In this document: piece by piece, positions 14,009-21,481 of the stretch
How positions within the stretch are numbered: the first letter of the stretch is position 1
How the letters are laid out: the number at the start of each line of letters is the position of its first letter
From: a virus
Virus record (IMG/VR): IMGVR_UViG_3300042449_002081
Location: 1-41,938 of that record
DNA length: 41,938 bases
Strand: one strand, 5' to 3'
Position numbers and translations under genes: made by a program
Notes under the pieces: generated by a model
What the model saw: the letters and a program-made list of their open reading frames with translations, nothing else
What the model was told of the DNA's origin: nothing
The model's database searches: none

Positions 14009-14854
14009 ATGAGATCCGTCACCTTCCAATCCGTCCTCGACGGAGCTGCATCCCGCATCGGTCTTGACCCGACGCAGACTATCCAGCCCTCCACAGCTTC
14101 CGCGCTGACGGAGTATATCAACACTCGCACCCGCTTTGCTTGGGAGGCTTACAAGTGGCCTGAGCTTTCGGCTATCGAGAAGCGCCAGTTCCGCCCGACC
14201 TTTGACGCGGCGGCTACCTATGCCAGCGGCGACGAGGTTTTCTACCTTGGCAACTACTACCGCAAGACCGGCTCTGGAGCGGTCGGCGTCCTTCCTGCCG
14301 TGACGGCTACATGGACGGTTGCGACATCGCTTACCGACTTCGTGCGCTCGATTGATTTCGACCAGACCTTCACCGCCGCCTCTGGCACCACAGCGGCCAC
14401 GCCGATTGGCGAGGTGCTGCATGTTTACCGGCAAGACCCTCGCGTGGTGCGCTACGCCGAGCGCGTGAATTTCTGGGTCACAGACTCGGGAGCCATCGTC
14501 GGCCCCACGCAGTTCACCAACGCGACGCCGAACGAGGTTTTCGTGGAGTTCACGATTCGCCCGACCATGTTCAATACAGCTTCAAATTCTGAAGCCTTCC
14601 CTCGCGTCCTCAGCGAGTATGTCAAATTCGCCTCTGCCGCCGACGCGCTGCGCGAGGACGGGCAGTTTGACAAAGCCGCCTACATGGATGGCCTTGCCGT
14701 CGATGCGCTCCAAAAGGAGATCGACATCATCGAGCTCAAACAGGGCCAGACCCGCTTGCAAGGCACGCGCCGCGACCTTTACCCAAGCACGCCGATGCAG
14801 CGAGCCGCTTCCAGCCCCATCGCCAGCGCACTCGACAAAGCCGCTCGCCAGTAA
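14009..14854 (+). CDS. Head-tail adaptor protein with carbohydrate-binding-like insert (paralogue 1)
   Basis: A 281-residue protein. The frame, with a TFQSVLDGAASRIGLDP start, a WEAYKWPEL helix and a C-terminal helix KFASAADALREDGQFDKA, matches the next gene (LQQLLDSITARAGIDP; NYAWTFFDWPEI; LEEPGMENKSNYLTARAEG), so the two are paralogous portal-ring adaptors. An insert at about residues 69-103 (ATYASGDEVFYLGNYYR, then G and W residues) resembles the small CBM5/12-type module (Y-x-G-x-x-V, G-x-x-Y, W). It may decorate the connector. The adaptors extend the portal channel to the tail nozzle. Confidence 0.7.
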   Translation: MRSVTFQSVLDGAASRIGLDPTQTIQPSTASALTEYINTRTRFAWEAYKWPELSAIEKRQFRPTFDAAATYASGDEVFYLGNYYRKTGSGAVGVLPAVTATWTVATSLTDFVRSIDFDQTFTAASGTTAATPIGEVLHVYRQDPRVVRYAERVNFWVTDSGAIVGPTQFTNATPNEVFVEFTIRPTMFNTASNSEAFPRVLSEYVKFASAADALREDGQFDKAAYMDGLAVDALQKEIDIIELKQGQTRLQGTRRDLYPSTPMQRAASSPIASALDKAARQ

Positions 14855-14857
14855 CGC

Positions 14858-15802
14858 ATGAAAACCGTCCGTCTCCAGCAGCTCCTCGACAGCATCACGG
14901 CCCGCGCCGGGATTGATCCCGCGCTGCCCGAGAACGCGCATCGCGGGGCGCTGGTGATGGACTATGTGCAAGAGGCGGTCAACTACGCTTGGACATTCTT
15001 CGACTGGCCCGAGATTTACCACCTTGAGGAGCGCACCGTTCTTGGATCTGCGTTTGTAGAGGGTGCCTACACTTTCGAGTCCGATTACCAAGGCACAACA
15101 AACTATATTGGCCGCGCCATTGCGGGCAGTGCGTTTGACCAACCCATTTGGAGAATTAAGCGAGTCACTACGACATTGGCCGGTGTGGTTCTCAACATCG
15201 ACACCGCCATCAATGTCCAGTGGGACGACCGCACCACCGCGACCTACATCGAAGACAGCTCGAATAGTTCCGCCGAGGAGTTCCCTTACATCGTCCTCTT
15301 CAATCCCGGCTCCACGCCGATTGGCGCGGTCGAAGCCGTGTATGCGTCAAACCCTGACACCTCACTGGCTGCCTCGCTGCAATACAGCCTCACCGCCGAC
15401 CGCCTCCTCATCACCGACACCGCCTACGCTGGCGGAAATGTGTGGGTGAAATTTGCGGAGCCTGTGCCTGAGATCACGATTGCCAGCTACGACGCCGCGA
15501 CCCAATACGCCATGGGCGACTTGGTTTATCACAACGCCACCGGCGACTGCTACCGCGCCACCCTCGCCACCACTGGCAATGCGCCGACAAACTCCAGCTA
15601 CTGGTCCAAGCAAGCCATCCCGTTTTTTCTTGGCGACTACATCAAGACCAGCGGCCTTGCCTCCATCATGCTTGAAGAGCCCGGCATGGAGAACAAATCC
15701 AACTACCTCACCGCCCGCGCCGAGGGGCAACTCCTTAAAGCCATGGACGACGCCTGGCTCCGCAAAGGCGAGGTCCGCCGCTACTCCGCCAGCTTCCAAT
15801 AA
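14858..15802 (+). CDS. Head-tail adaptor protein with carbohydrate-binding-like insert (paralogue 2)
   Basis: A 314-residue paralogue of the preceding gene, three bases after its stop. Shared features: N-terminal helix QLLDSITARAGIDP, the aromatic WTFFDWPEIYHLEERTV segment, and a helical C-terminal part (NYLTARAEGQLLKAMDDAW). Here the CBM5/12-like block (DAATQYAMGDLVYHNATGD, then CYRA, and YWSKQ) sits near the C-terminus, about residues 209-250, not near the N-terminus as in the first copy. Two adaptors could form successive rings. The role is inferred from position and the paralogy. Confidence 0.7.
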   Translation: MKTVRLQQLLDSITARAGIDPALPENAHRGALVMDYVQEAVNYAWTFFDWPEIYHLEERTVLGSAFVEGAYTFESDYQGTTNYIGRAIAGSAFDQPIWRIKRVTTTLAGVVLNIDTAINVQWDDRTTATYIEDSSNSSAEEFPYIVLFNPGSTPIGAVEAVYASNPDTSLAASLQYSLTADRLLITDTAYAGGNVWVKFAEPVPEITIASYDAATQYAMGDLVYHNATGDCYRATLATTGNAPTNSSYWSKQAIPFFLGDYIKTSGLASIMLEEPGMENKSNYLTARAEGQLLKAMDDAWLRKGEVRRYSASFQ

Positions 15803-15841
15803 TCACCCCTTGACACCCTCTCCCATAATTCAATTAACGAC

Positions 15842-16138
15842 ATGAGCAACCCCACCGTCCAGATCGCCGCCCGCAACACCGCTGGCATTGTCCAGCCCGT
15901 CCAAGCCACTCCTGATGGGGCTCTCCGCGTCAGCACCGGCTTTGCGACCCCCGCTTACACCAAATACGAAAATGTTCGTTTCACATCCCCCGCGACGAAC
16001 AACACGAACTATGTCGAGTTCACTTTTGGCAGCACCTCGGTAGCCAGAATCATCAATACCTATTTCGGTGCCAATCCCCCCACGGCCGACAATGCGGAGA
16101 TCCGCAGCGTCGAGATTAAATTTCCGCCCTACGCGTAA
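15842..16138 (+). CDS. Small structural hypothetical protein
   Basis: A 98-residue beta-rich protein, MSNPTVQIAARNTAGIVQPV and onward, resembling small decoration or fibre-attachment proteins (TPDGALRVSTGFATP, YVEFTFGSTSVARI). It ends in TAA directly joined to the ATG of the next gene. No family recognised; it begins the fibre region. Confidence 0.6.
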   Translation: MSNPTVQIAARNTAGIVQPVQATPDGALRVSTGFATPAYTKYENVRFTSPATNNTNYVEFTFGSTSVARIINTYFGANPPTADNAEIRSVEIKFPPYA

Positions 16139-16405
16139 ATGTCCCAGGTTTTCTTCAACCCATTTTCCGGCGCAGCGCAAAATATCGCCCTGCCCCAGCT
16201 TGACTCATCGGGCCAGATCAGTGGCACGATGATCCCGGACGATTTCGACGATGTTCAGAGGTTCCCGAGCCTCGCCGATTTCCCCGCCGAAGGCGTCGTC
16301 GCTCGCATCTATTTTTCAGCCGACAACAATGTCCCACACCGTTGGGACCCCGAAACCCTTTCCTACATACCCATCGTCGCCGACTCCGACGGCGGTGAGT
16401 TTTGA
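16139..16405 (+). CDS. Small structural hypothetical protein
   Basis: An 88-residue protein, MSQVFFNPFSGAAQNIALP and onward, with a segment LADFPAEGVVARIYFSADN followed by RWDPETLSYIPI, a pattern seen in fibre-linked proteins where a short beta block ends at an aromatic stretch. It begins immediately after the preceding stop. Probably a fibre or baseplate-like accessory. Confidence 0.6.
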   Translation: MSQVFFNPFSGAAQNIALPQLDSSGQISGTMIPDDFDDVQRFPSLADFPAEGVVARIYFSADNNVPHRWDPETLSYIPIVADSDGGEF

Positions 16406-16450
16406 AGGACTAACCCCGCAGTAACACCCCCCCAATACCCCTAAAACATC

Positions 16451-17221
16451 ATGGCAAATATCAGAATCAAACGCCGCTTGACCGGCGCAGCAGGAGCCCC
16501 CGCAAGTCTTCTTTCGGGTGAGCCAGCGTATAACGCCGTAGACGGCGTTCTCTACCTTGGAACCGGCTCATCGGTGGTGCCAGTGGGCGGAAGCCACTAC
16601 GCGACCGCAGCAGCCCTCGCTACCGAGACCAGCAACCGCACATCGGCAATCTCCTCGGAGAACTCCCGTGCCGTTGCAGCGGAGCAAGCCCTCGGCACAC
16701 GCATCGACAATGTCCTCAGCAATGTGGACGGTGCAGCCCTGGACAGCTTGACAGAGGTTGTAAGCGCTTTCCAAAGCGCAGACAGCACGCTGAATGGTGC
16801 CATCACTAGCCTCGCTTCCAGCGCCTCCTCGGCCCTCACAGCCGAAGTCAACCGCGCCACCGCAGCCGAAGGCGTCATCGCCGCCAATCTCGCCACCGAG
16901 ATCAGCGACCGCGCTGCTGCCATCACGACCGTCCAGTCGAACATCAACACCGTTGCAGGCAATCTCTCCACAGAGACTTCCGCTCGCACCAGTGCTGATT
17001 CCACATTGACCTCGAACCTCTCGAGCGAAATCTCGCGTGCGACCGCCGCTGAAGGCGTCATCGCCGCTAACCTCGCCACCGAGATCACGGATCGTGCCTC
17101 AGCAGTGACCGCAGTGACCAACTCGCTCAACAGCGAGATTTCACGCGCCACAGCAGCCGAAAATTCTCTCGATTCGCGTCTCGACGCCATCGAAGCCGAG
17201 ATCGACGGCGGCAGCTTCTAA
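16451..17221 (+). CDS. Tail fibre protein with Mtd-N-like head and repeated coiled coil
   Basis: A 256-residue protein. Residues 1-45 (RIKRRLTGAAGAPASLL, then GEPAYNAVDGVLYLGTG) match the N-terminal attachment domain of fibre proteins (Mtd_N type). The rest is a trimeric-coiled-coil-like shaft of near-identical blocks: ATAAEGVIAANLATEISDRA, RATAAEGVIAANLATEITDR and RATAAENSLDSRLDAIEAE. It ends without a receptor-binding head, so it is likely a shaft that joins other fibre proteins encoded next to it. A hairpin follows. Confidence 0.75.
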   Translation: MANIRIKRRLTGAAGAPASLLSGEPAYNAVDGVLYLGTGSSVVPVGGSHYATAAALATETSNRTSAISSENSRAVAAEQALGTRIDNVLSNVDGAALDSLTEVVSAFQSADSTLNGAITSLASSASSALTAEVNRATAAEGVIAANLATEISDRAAAITTVQSNINTVAGNLSTETSARTSADSTLTSNLSSEISRATAAEGVIAANLATEITDRASAVTAVTNSLNSEISRATAAENSLDSRLDAIEAEIDGGSF

Positions 17222-17239
17222 GCTCCCCTCCCTCCCCAC

Positions 17240-17271
17240 AGCGGCGGTGCGGTTCCAACCCGCCCGCCGCT
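17240..17271 (+). terminator. Hairpin between fibre genes
   Basis: AGCGGCGG (17240-17247) pairs with CCGCCGCT (17264-17271), with a partly pairable interior. There is no clear U-tract directly after it. It may end the head-fibre transcript or separate it from the next gene. Weak evidence as a true terminator. Confidence 0.4.
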
Positions 17272-17285
17272 CCACGGGGCCACTG

Positions 17286-17317
17286 CTTAAAACTTAATCC
17301 TTAAAACTTAAAACTTC
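17286..17317 (+). repeat. TTAAAACTT leader repeat, copy 1
   Basis: CTTAAAACTTAATCC followed by TTAAAACTTAAAACTT ends five bases before ATG 17322. The core (17286-17309) is identical to that at 20664-20687 and differs by one base from that at 25243-25266. All three sit directly before the start codon of a gene that does not overlap its upstream neighbour. Confidence 0.75.
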
Positions 17318-17321
17318 CCAA

Positions 17322-17690
17322 ATGGCCACGGTCCTCAAGCTCCTTCGCACCACGGTTCCTGGCCGAGTGCCCACCGCCGCCCAAGTGGCCCAAGGCTCCC
17401 TCGCCCTCAACCTCGCCGACCGGCGTCTTTTCAGCAAAGACCACAACAACGAAGTTTTTAGAATAGCCCGCCCCCGCGACCCCTCCGACTACCAGCTCCT
17501 CCACGCCGTGGACGGCGACGATCTCTACCTCGGCCGCCTCGCTTGGACCGACTACCCCTCAAGCGGCCCCGCCGAAGACGCCGAAGAGTGGACCATTTAC
17601 CGAATCACCACCAACGCCGCAGGCGATGTTCTCTCGGAGCAATCCGCCACCGGCGCGTGGTCAAACAAGGGGAATTTAAATTATGCTTAG
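17322..17690 (+). CDS. Fibre-associated protein with Mtd-N-like start
   Basis: A 122-residue protein. Residues 1-46 (VLKLLRTTVPGRVPTAAQVA then GSLALNLADRRLFSKDHN) follow the same head pattern as other fibre N-domains: short strand, G-x-x-P, L-A-x-N-x-A-D-x-x-L-F-x-K. The remainder reads YLGRLAWTDYPSSGP and WTIYRITTNAAGDVL, a beta layout. It is probably an attachment or linker piece of the fibre. Its stop overlaps the next start by eight bases. Confidence 0.65.
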   Translation: MATVLKLLRTTVPGRVPTAAQVAQGSLALNLADRRLFSKDHNNEVFRIARPRDPSDYQLLHAVDGDDLYLGRLAWTDYPSSGPAEDAEEWTIYRITTNAAGDVLSEQSATGAWSNKGNLNYA

Positions 17691-18495
17691 TCCCCTCCAC
17701 GGCCAACTCTCCCCCCTCCGCGTTCCGACAATGGCAGGGGTTAACGCCGCTCAGATCGCCGCCGACTACATCGCCGCCGTTGAATCAGCCGACGGCCAAC
17801 CTTTAGAATCCGCCGTCAAAACTGCATACCAAAATTTCATCTCGGGTTGTGTGAGCGATGGTCTGTGGCTTGCGCTCAAATCCTCCTGCATTTTGGCAGG
17901 GGCGCGGACTCTTTCAGGCGCACTCGTCCCTCTCGTCGGCACGGCCCCGACAAATAACAACTTTGTCACCGCTGACTTCAACCGAAAAACTGGTTTAATT
18001 GGAAACAGCACAACAAAATATCTAAATACAAACCGCCCATCAAATTCTGACCCTCAAAATAATTGCCACATTTCTATTTATCAAAATGCAACATCTTCTG
18101 GGACAAAAACCTGGATAGGGCATTATCAGGCCACTCCTTTCGTCCATTCCGAGTTATTAACTAGCGGCGGACTTGTTTATTCAAGATTAAACAGCTCGTC
18201 CGCTGGAACTACTACCGCCTCGTCCACCGCATTAGGTTTTTATGGCGCAAGCCGTTCTTTCGCAGCCTCTTTTTCTTTTAAGCGACCAAATACAGCCGAG
18301 ACAACCATAACAAGATCAAGCGCAACCCCCTCTTCTCTTAATAATTATGTTTTTGCAAGCAATAATGACGGGGTGCTTTCCAATGTTCACGGCGCCCGCT
18401 TGTCTTTCTTTTCAATCGGCGAATCCCTTAACCTCACCCTTTTCAACACCCGTGTCTCCAACCTCATGACAGCCCTCGCCGCCGCCATACCATGA
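17683..18495 (+). CDS. Receptor-binding fibre protein with lectin-like domain
   Basis: A 270-residue protein. The first 70 residues are helical (GVNAAQIAADYIAAVESADG). The rest, from about residue 80, reads as a beta-sandwich of concanavalin/lectin type, with many Ser, Thr and Asn and aromatic positions (FNRKTGLIGNSTTKYLN, CHISIYQNATSSGTKTWIG, ASSTALGFYGASRSFAASF). The DNA from about 17990 to 18370 is much AT-richer than its surroundings, suggesting acquisition of this domain by transfer. It is the likely host-recognition domain. Confidence 0.6.
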   Translation: MLSPLHGQLSPLRVPTMAGVNAAQIAADYIAAVESADGQPLESAVKTAYQNFISGCVSDGLWLALKSSCILAGARTLSGALVPLVGTAPTNNNFVTADFNRKTGLIGNSTTKYLNTNRPSNSDPQNNCHISIYQNATSSGTKTWIGHYQATPFVHSELLTSGGLVYSRLNSSSAGTTTASSTALGFYGASRSFAASFSFKRPNTAETTITRSSATPSSLNNYVFASNNDGVLSNVHGARLSFFSIGESLNLTLFNTRVSNLMTALAAAIP

Positions 18496-18806
18496 CACTC
18501 GCCGACCTCATCACCCAGCCCGTGAGCTACGAGACCGCGAAAGACCTCGCCTTGGTCTTCAGTCCCGAACTCGCCGCGCAACTCGCCGCCGTCCAAGCCG
18601 AACACGGCAACCCCCGCCATGTCGCCAGCCCTGTCGATCTCACCGATGGCCGAAAAATGCTCTGCGCCGATTTGCTGACCGAAATCGGCCCCGGCGGTCT
18701 GTATTCCGGCGGATTCGCGCATCTCCCCGCCGAGCTTTTCCCCAGCGTCGAAGTCCTCCCAATGTCTGCCGTCCTCATGCTCCTGCCCCAACCCGAAGAA
18801 ATCTAA
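18492..18806 (+). CDS. Hypothetical protein of the fibre cluster
   Basis: A 104-residue protein, MTLADLITQPVSYETAKDLA and onward, ATGA-overlapping the previous stop. Helical start and a compact alpha/beta middle (ADLLTEIGPGGLYSGGFAHL). Possibly a fibre chaperone given its place directly after the receptor-binding gene, a common phage arrangement. This is inference from position only. Confidence 0.55.
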   Translation: MTLADLITQPVSYETAKDLALVFSPELAAQLAAVQAEHGNPRHVASPVDLTDGRKMLCADLLTEIGPGGLYSGGFAHLPAELFPSVEVLPMSAVLMLLPQPEEI

Positions 18807-18820
18807 ACCCACCACCACCC

Positions 18821-20116
18821 ATGCTCGAACAAGTCTCCACCTCCGTAAAATTCCTCGCCTTCTACACGGCGTCGAAACAAGGCAAAACCGGCCTCACCGT
18901 CACAATCGATATCTACAATCCAAGCGGCACGCAGATCGTGACCGCAGGCAGCGCCACCGCCCTCGGCGGCGGTCTCTACGCTTACACTCTTTCGACCGAC
19001 AACAGCGCGGAGGGCGAATACGCCGCCATTTTCAAAACCACAGACTCCACCGTGGACGCCCAGCATATCCCGAGCCTCTGGGTTCTCGGCCGCGCCGGAG
19101 TCGAAAACCTCGACGCTGCGACCAGCTCGCGCCTGCCATCCAGCAGCTACACCGCCCCAGCGAACTCGGACATCTCGGCAATCAAAAGCAAGACCGATGC
19201 ACTCCCCAGCGATCCCGCAGACCAAAGCCTCGTCGAGTCCGCCATCTCCGCCCTCTCGATCCCGACCGTGGTTCAGATTCGCACCGAGCTAGATTCCAAC
19301 TCCACAAAAATGGCGAACCTCGACGCAACGATCTCGAGCCGTTCAACCCTCACGACCGGCGACCTCCCAAGCGTGCCTAGTGCCGCCTCGGTAGCCACCG
19401 CCGTGCGCACCGAGCTGACCGAAATCTCGAACCTCGACGCCTCCATCTCGAGCCGTCTCGCTACGGCGTCTTACACAGCGCCAGCAAACTCGGACATCAC
19501 CGCGATTAAGAGCAAAACCGACAACCTCCCGGCTTCGCCCGCATCCGTCGCCGACATCCCGACCACCGCCCAAATCGCAACCGCCGTCGAAGGATCGCTC
19601 CTCAACGAGGCAGACGGCCAAGCGGTCCTCAACGCCATCGTCGGAGCCATTGGAAACACCAACCTCAGCGAAGTCTCCCTCGTCGCAGCCGTCCGTGCCG
19701 ACCTTGAGCGCAACGGCGGCAAGCTCATCAACCTGGATGCCGCAATCTCGAGCAGATTGGCCGCAGCCGATTACTCCGCTCCGACCAGCGCACCGACCGC
19801 CGCCAGCGTGGCGACAGCCGTCTGGGGAGCAGCAACCAAGGAGATCACCGGCGGCACCGTCACAACCCTCACTAATGCGCCAACCGTGCCAAGCGCCGCT
19901 TCAATCCGTGCTGAAATCGACAGCAACAGCACGCAGCTCGCCGCGATCAAATCCAAGACCGACGCACTCCCGGTCTCGCCAGCAGCGACCGGAGACATCC
20001 CGACCGCCGACATCACCGCGATCAAAGGCAAAACGGATCTGCTCGAGACAACCCGTTTGGCGCAGTGCAGCACCGTCGCCACCACCGGAGCCCAACTCGC
20101 CGCCGCGCTGAGCTAA
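18821..20116 (+). CDS. Repetitive tail fibre protein
   Basis: A 431-residue protein. Residues 1-90 form a beta-rich head (VSTSVKFLAFYTASKQGKTG, then DIYNPSGTQIV and GGGLYAYTLSTD). The remainder is repeats of LDA-x-I-S-S-R-L, SYTAPANSDISAIKSKTDAL and A-T-A-V-R-T-E-L type, a long rod-like shaft seen in phage fibres. The C-terminus is plain helix (LLETTRLAQCSTVATTGAQL). It lies just upstream of the lysis genes, so it probably closes the first fibre block. Confidence 0.65.
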   Translation: MLEQVSTSVKFLAFYTASKQGKTGLTVTIDIYNPSGTQIVTAGSATALGGGLYAYTLSTDNSAEGEYAAIFKTTDSTVDAQHIPSLWVLGRAGVENLDAATSSRLPSSSYTAPANSDISAIKSKTDALPSDPADQSLVESAISALSIPTVVQIRTELDSNSTKMANLDATISSRSTLTTGDLPSVPSAASVATAVRTELTEISNLDASISSRLATASYTAPANSDITAIKSKTDNLPASPASVADIPTTAQIATAVEGSLLNEADGQAVLNAIVGAIGNTNLSEVSLVAAVRADLERNGGKLINLDAAISSRLAAADYSAPTSAPTAASVATAVWGAATKEITGGTVTTLTNAPTVPSAASIRAEIDSNSTQLAAIKSKTDALPVSPAATGDIPTADITAIKGKTDLLETTRLAQCSTVATTGAQLAAALS

Positions 20117-20118
20117 CA

Positions 20119-20301
20119 ATGGACACCCACCAAGCCACAGCCTCCTTCACCGGCCTCCTCGCCACCGCGACAGGGCTTACCGTTTCCATGCTGCCGGAGC
20201 TGGAGGCGTGGCTTCGTATCGCGTCCTTACTCATCGGCTGTGCCGTCGGCCTCGCCTCGCTCTACGCCATCCTCCGCAACAAAAAGCACCCCCATGAATA
20301 A
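20119..20301 (+). CDS. Holin-like small membrane protein
   Basis: A 60-residue protein, MDTHQATASFTGLLATATGL and onward. One clear transmembrane helix (WLRIASLLIGCAVGLASLYA) precedes a basic tail (RNKKHPHE). It stands directly upstream of another small membrane protein, a lipoprotein and a candidate endolysin, so a holin that opens the inner membrane is the best reading. The 8-base overlap with the next gene suggests coupled synthesis. Confidence 0.65.
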   Translation: MDTHQATASFTGLLATATGLTVSMLPELEAWLRIASLLIGCAVGLASLYAILRNKKHPHE

Positions 20302-20461
20302 ATTCCTCTCGCACCTAAAACAACCATCCACCTGGGCGGGCATCGCCTCGCTCGTAGCACTCACCGGTTGGCAGGTTAGCCCCGACCAATTTTCGGCCAT
20401 TAGCGCCGTGATCATCGCGCTCGTAGGAGCCTACGAGGTGATCCGCAACGAGAAGAAATGA
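20294..20461 (+). CDS. Second holin-like small membrane protein
   Basis: A 55-residue protein, MNKFLSHLKQPSTWAGIASL and onward. Two short hydrophobic stretches (AGIASLVALTGW and ISAVIIALVGAYEVI) separated by a polar turn, with a basic tail RNEKK, as in r1t-type holins. It may act with the preceding membrane protein as a holin/antiholin pair. It overlaps the lipoprotein gene start by ATGA. Confidence 0.65.
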   Translation: MNKFLSHLKQPSTWAGIASLVALTGWQVSPDQFSAISAVIIALVGAYEVIRNEKK

Positions 20462-20631
20462 GTAGCCCAGCTCAGATTGCCACAACCGGCCTGCTGATCG
20501 GCTACATCTTTGTGACCATCTCGTTTTTGACCGGCTGCTCCAGTTTGGGCTCGCCCCAGGTCTGTCTCAAGACCGACTACGGCACCTTCTGCTACCAGCT
20601 CCCCGAAATCCCCGCGCTCAAGGACAAGTGA
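20458..20631 (+). CDS. Short lipoprotein, o-spanin-like
   Basis: A 57-residue protein, too short for most gene finders. ATG 20458 overlaps the holin stop. MSSPAQIATTGLLIGYIFV is a hydrophobic signal segment ending in the lipobox LTGC (residues 24-27), then CSSLGSPQVCLKTDYGTFCY, with three further cysteines, and PEIPALKDK. A small outer-membrane lipoprotein between holins and endolysin is the hallmark of o-spanin (Rz1-like) genes that fuse inner and outer membranes at lysis. An embedded i-spanin partner was not found. Confidence 0.6.
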   Translation: MSSPAQIATTGLLIGYIFVTISFLTGCSSLGSPQVCLKTDYGTFCYQLPEIPALKDK

Positions 20632-20658
20632 CCACAGAGGACACAGAGAGCACAGAGG
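20631..20658 (+). repeat. CACAGAGG microrepeat
   Basis: ACCACAGAGGACACAGAG, then AGCACAGAGG, repeats CACAGAG three times between the lipoprotein stop and the leader repeat. Similar purine-rich CACAGAGG runs are scattered between genes in some environmental bacteria. No hairpin or promoter is visible in it. Confidence 0.55.
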
Positions 20659-20662
20659 CGGA

Positions 20663-20687
20663 ACTTAAAACTTAATCCTTAAAACTT
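20663..20687 (+). repeat. TTAAAACTT leader repeat, copy 2
   Basis: ACTTAAAACTTAATCC followed by TTAAAACTT ends three bases before ATG 20691. Its 24-base core (20664-20687) is identical to copy 1. Confidence 0.75.
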
Positions 20688-20690
20688 CTG

Positions 20691-21236
20691 ATGCTCCCCC
20701 CGAGCCGCCCTCAACAAGCCAAGTCGAAAACGCAAGCCCTGCTCACAAAGGCCCGCGTCGGCGATGAGGTCGCGCTGGTGGGCATTCGCGGGTATTACCG
20801 AGACAGCATGGGCGAGGTCGGCAAGAACGACCGAGGCATCTACGACGACGCCATTTTTCTCGTGTCGCCAAACGCCTACGCGGCATTCAACGCCAACACC
20901 GATCCTTCGGTGTGCCGCCAAGGCATCGCCGTCCTCAAGCCCGGCGTGCACCGCTACCGCAAAGGCAAGCACGGCCTCAGCAAGCCCGGCGGCGGCTACC
21001 CCGCCCTTCGCCCCGCCACGCCTGGCGAACAACTCCCCGTGACCCGCGACGAGACAGGCGACTCGATGGGCATCGCAATCAACATTCACAAAGGCGGCTT
21101 CCGCACCACCAGCAGCGAAGGCTGTCAGACGATCCACCCCGCCCAGTGGAGCGCGTTCGTCGCCCTCGTCTATTCCGAAATGGACCGCGCCGGTCAGAAG
21201 ACCATCCCCTACCTACTCGTCGAGGAGGAGGCATGA
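20691..21236 (+). CDS. L,D-transpeptidase-like (Cys) lysis protein, candidate endolysin
   Basis: A 181-residue protein. Residues 25-60 contain DEVALVGIRGYYRDSMG and NDRGIYDDAIFLV; the C-terminal half contains MGIAINIHKGGFRTTSSEGC. His133 and Cys145 in S-x-G-C are placed as in the catalytic centre of YkuD-type L,D-transpeptidases, although the Arg after the Cys is replaced by Gln-Thr. Such a cysteine enzyme acting on the peptide stems of peptidoglycan would fit its position directly after the holins and lipoprotein. It has no signal peptide, consistent with holin-dependent release. Alternatively it could modify a virion part. Confidence 0.6.
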   Translation: MLPPSRPQQAKSKTQALLTKARVGDEVALVGIRGYYRDSMGEVGKNDRGIYDDAIFLVSPNAYAAFNANTDPSVCRQGIAVLKPGVHRYRKGKHGLSKPGGGYPALRPATPGEQLPVTRDETGDSMGIAINIHKGGFRTTSSEGCQTIHPAQWSAFVALVYSEMDRAGQKTIPYLLVEEEA

Positions 21237-21481
21237 GCCGCATTCGCAAACCCAAATCCTCCCCACCGAAAGACCGCGAGGCCGTGATGCTCCAAGTCCG
21301 CGACCTGCTCGCCGAGCACTTCGATGTCGGGATTGCCGTGGTCTCTTGGGAGGACGGCGGCGAGACCTACTACATGGATTTTAAGTATGGCAACGACTAC
21401 GCCGCCCGCGCCCTGTGCCGCGAGGCCGACGAAATCTTGTGGCCTTACGAAACCGAAGACGACGAGGAGGACGACGAATGA
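21233..21481 (+). CDS. Small acidic hypothetical protein
   Basis: An 82-residue protein with a GAGGAGGAG Shine-Dalgarno region just upstream and an ATGA overlap with the previous stop. The first 20 residues are basic (SRIRKPKSSPPKDRE), the middle is alpha/beta (LLAEHFDVGIAVVSWEDGG, YYMDFKYGNDYAARALC), and the end is a run of Asp and Glu. Not recognised. Confidence 0.6.
   Translation: MSRIRKPKSSPPKDREAVMLQVRDLLAEHFDVGIAVVSWEDGGETYYMDFKYGNDYAARALCREADEILWPYETEDDEEDDE

Noticed and set aside
16451-17221. Diversity-generating retroelement with Mtd-type target
   Set aside because: An Mtd-N-like head is present, but no reverse transcriptase and no template/variable repeat pair were seen in the window.
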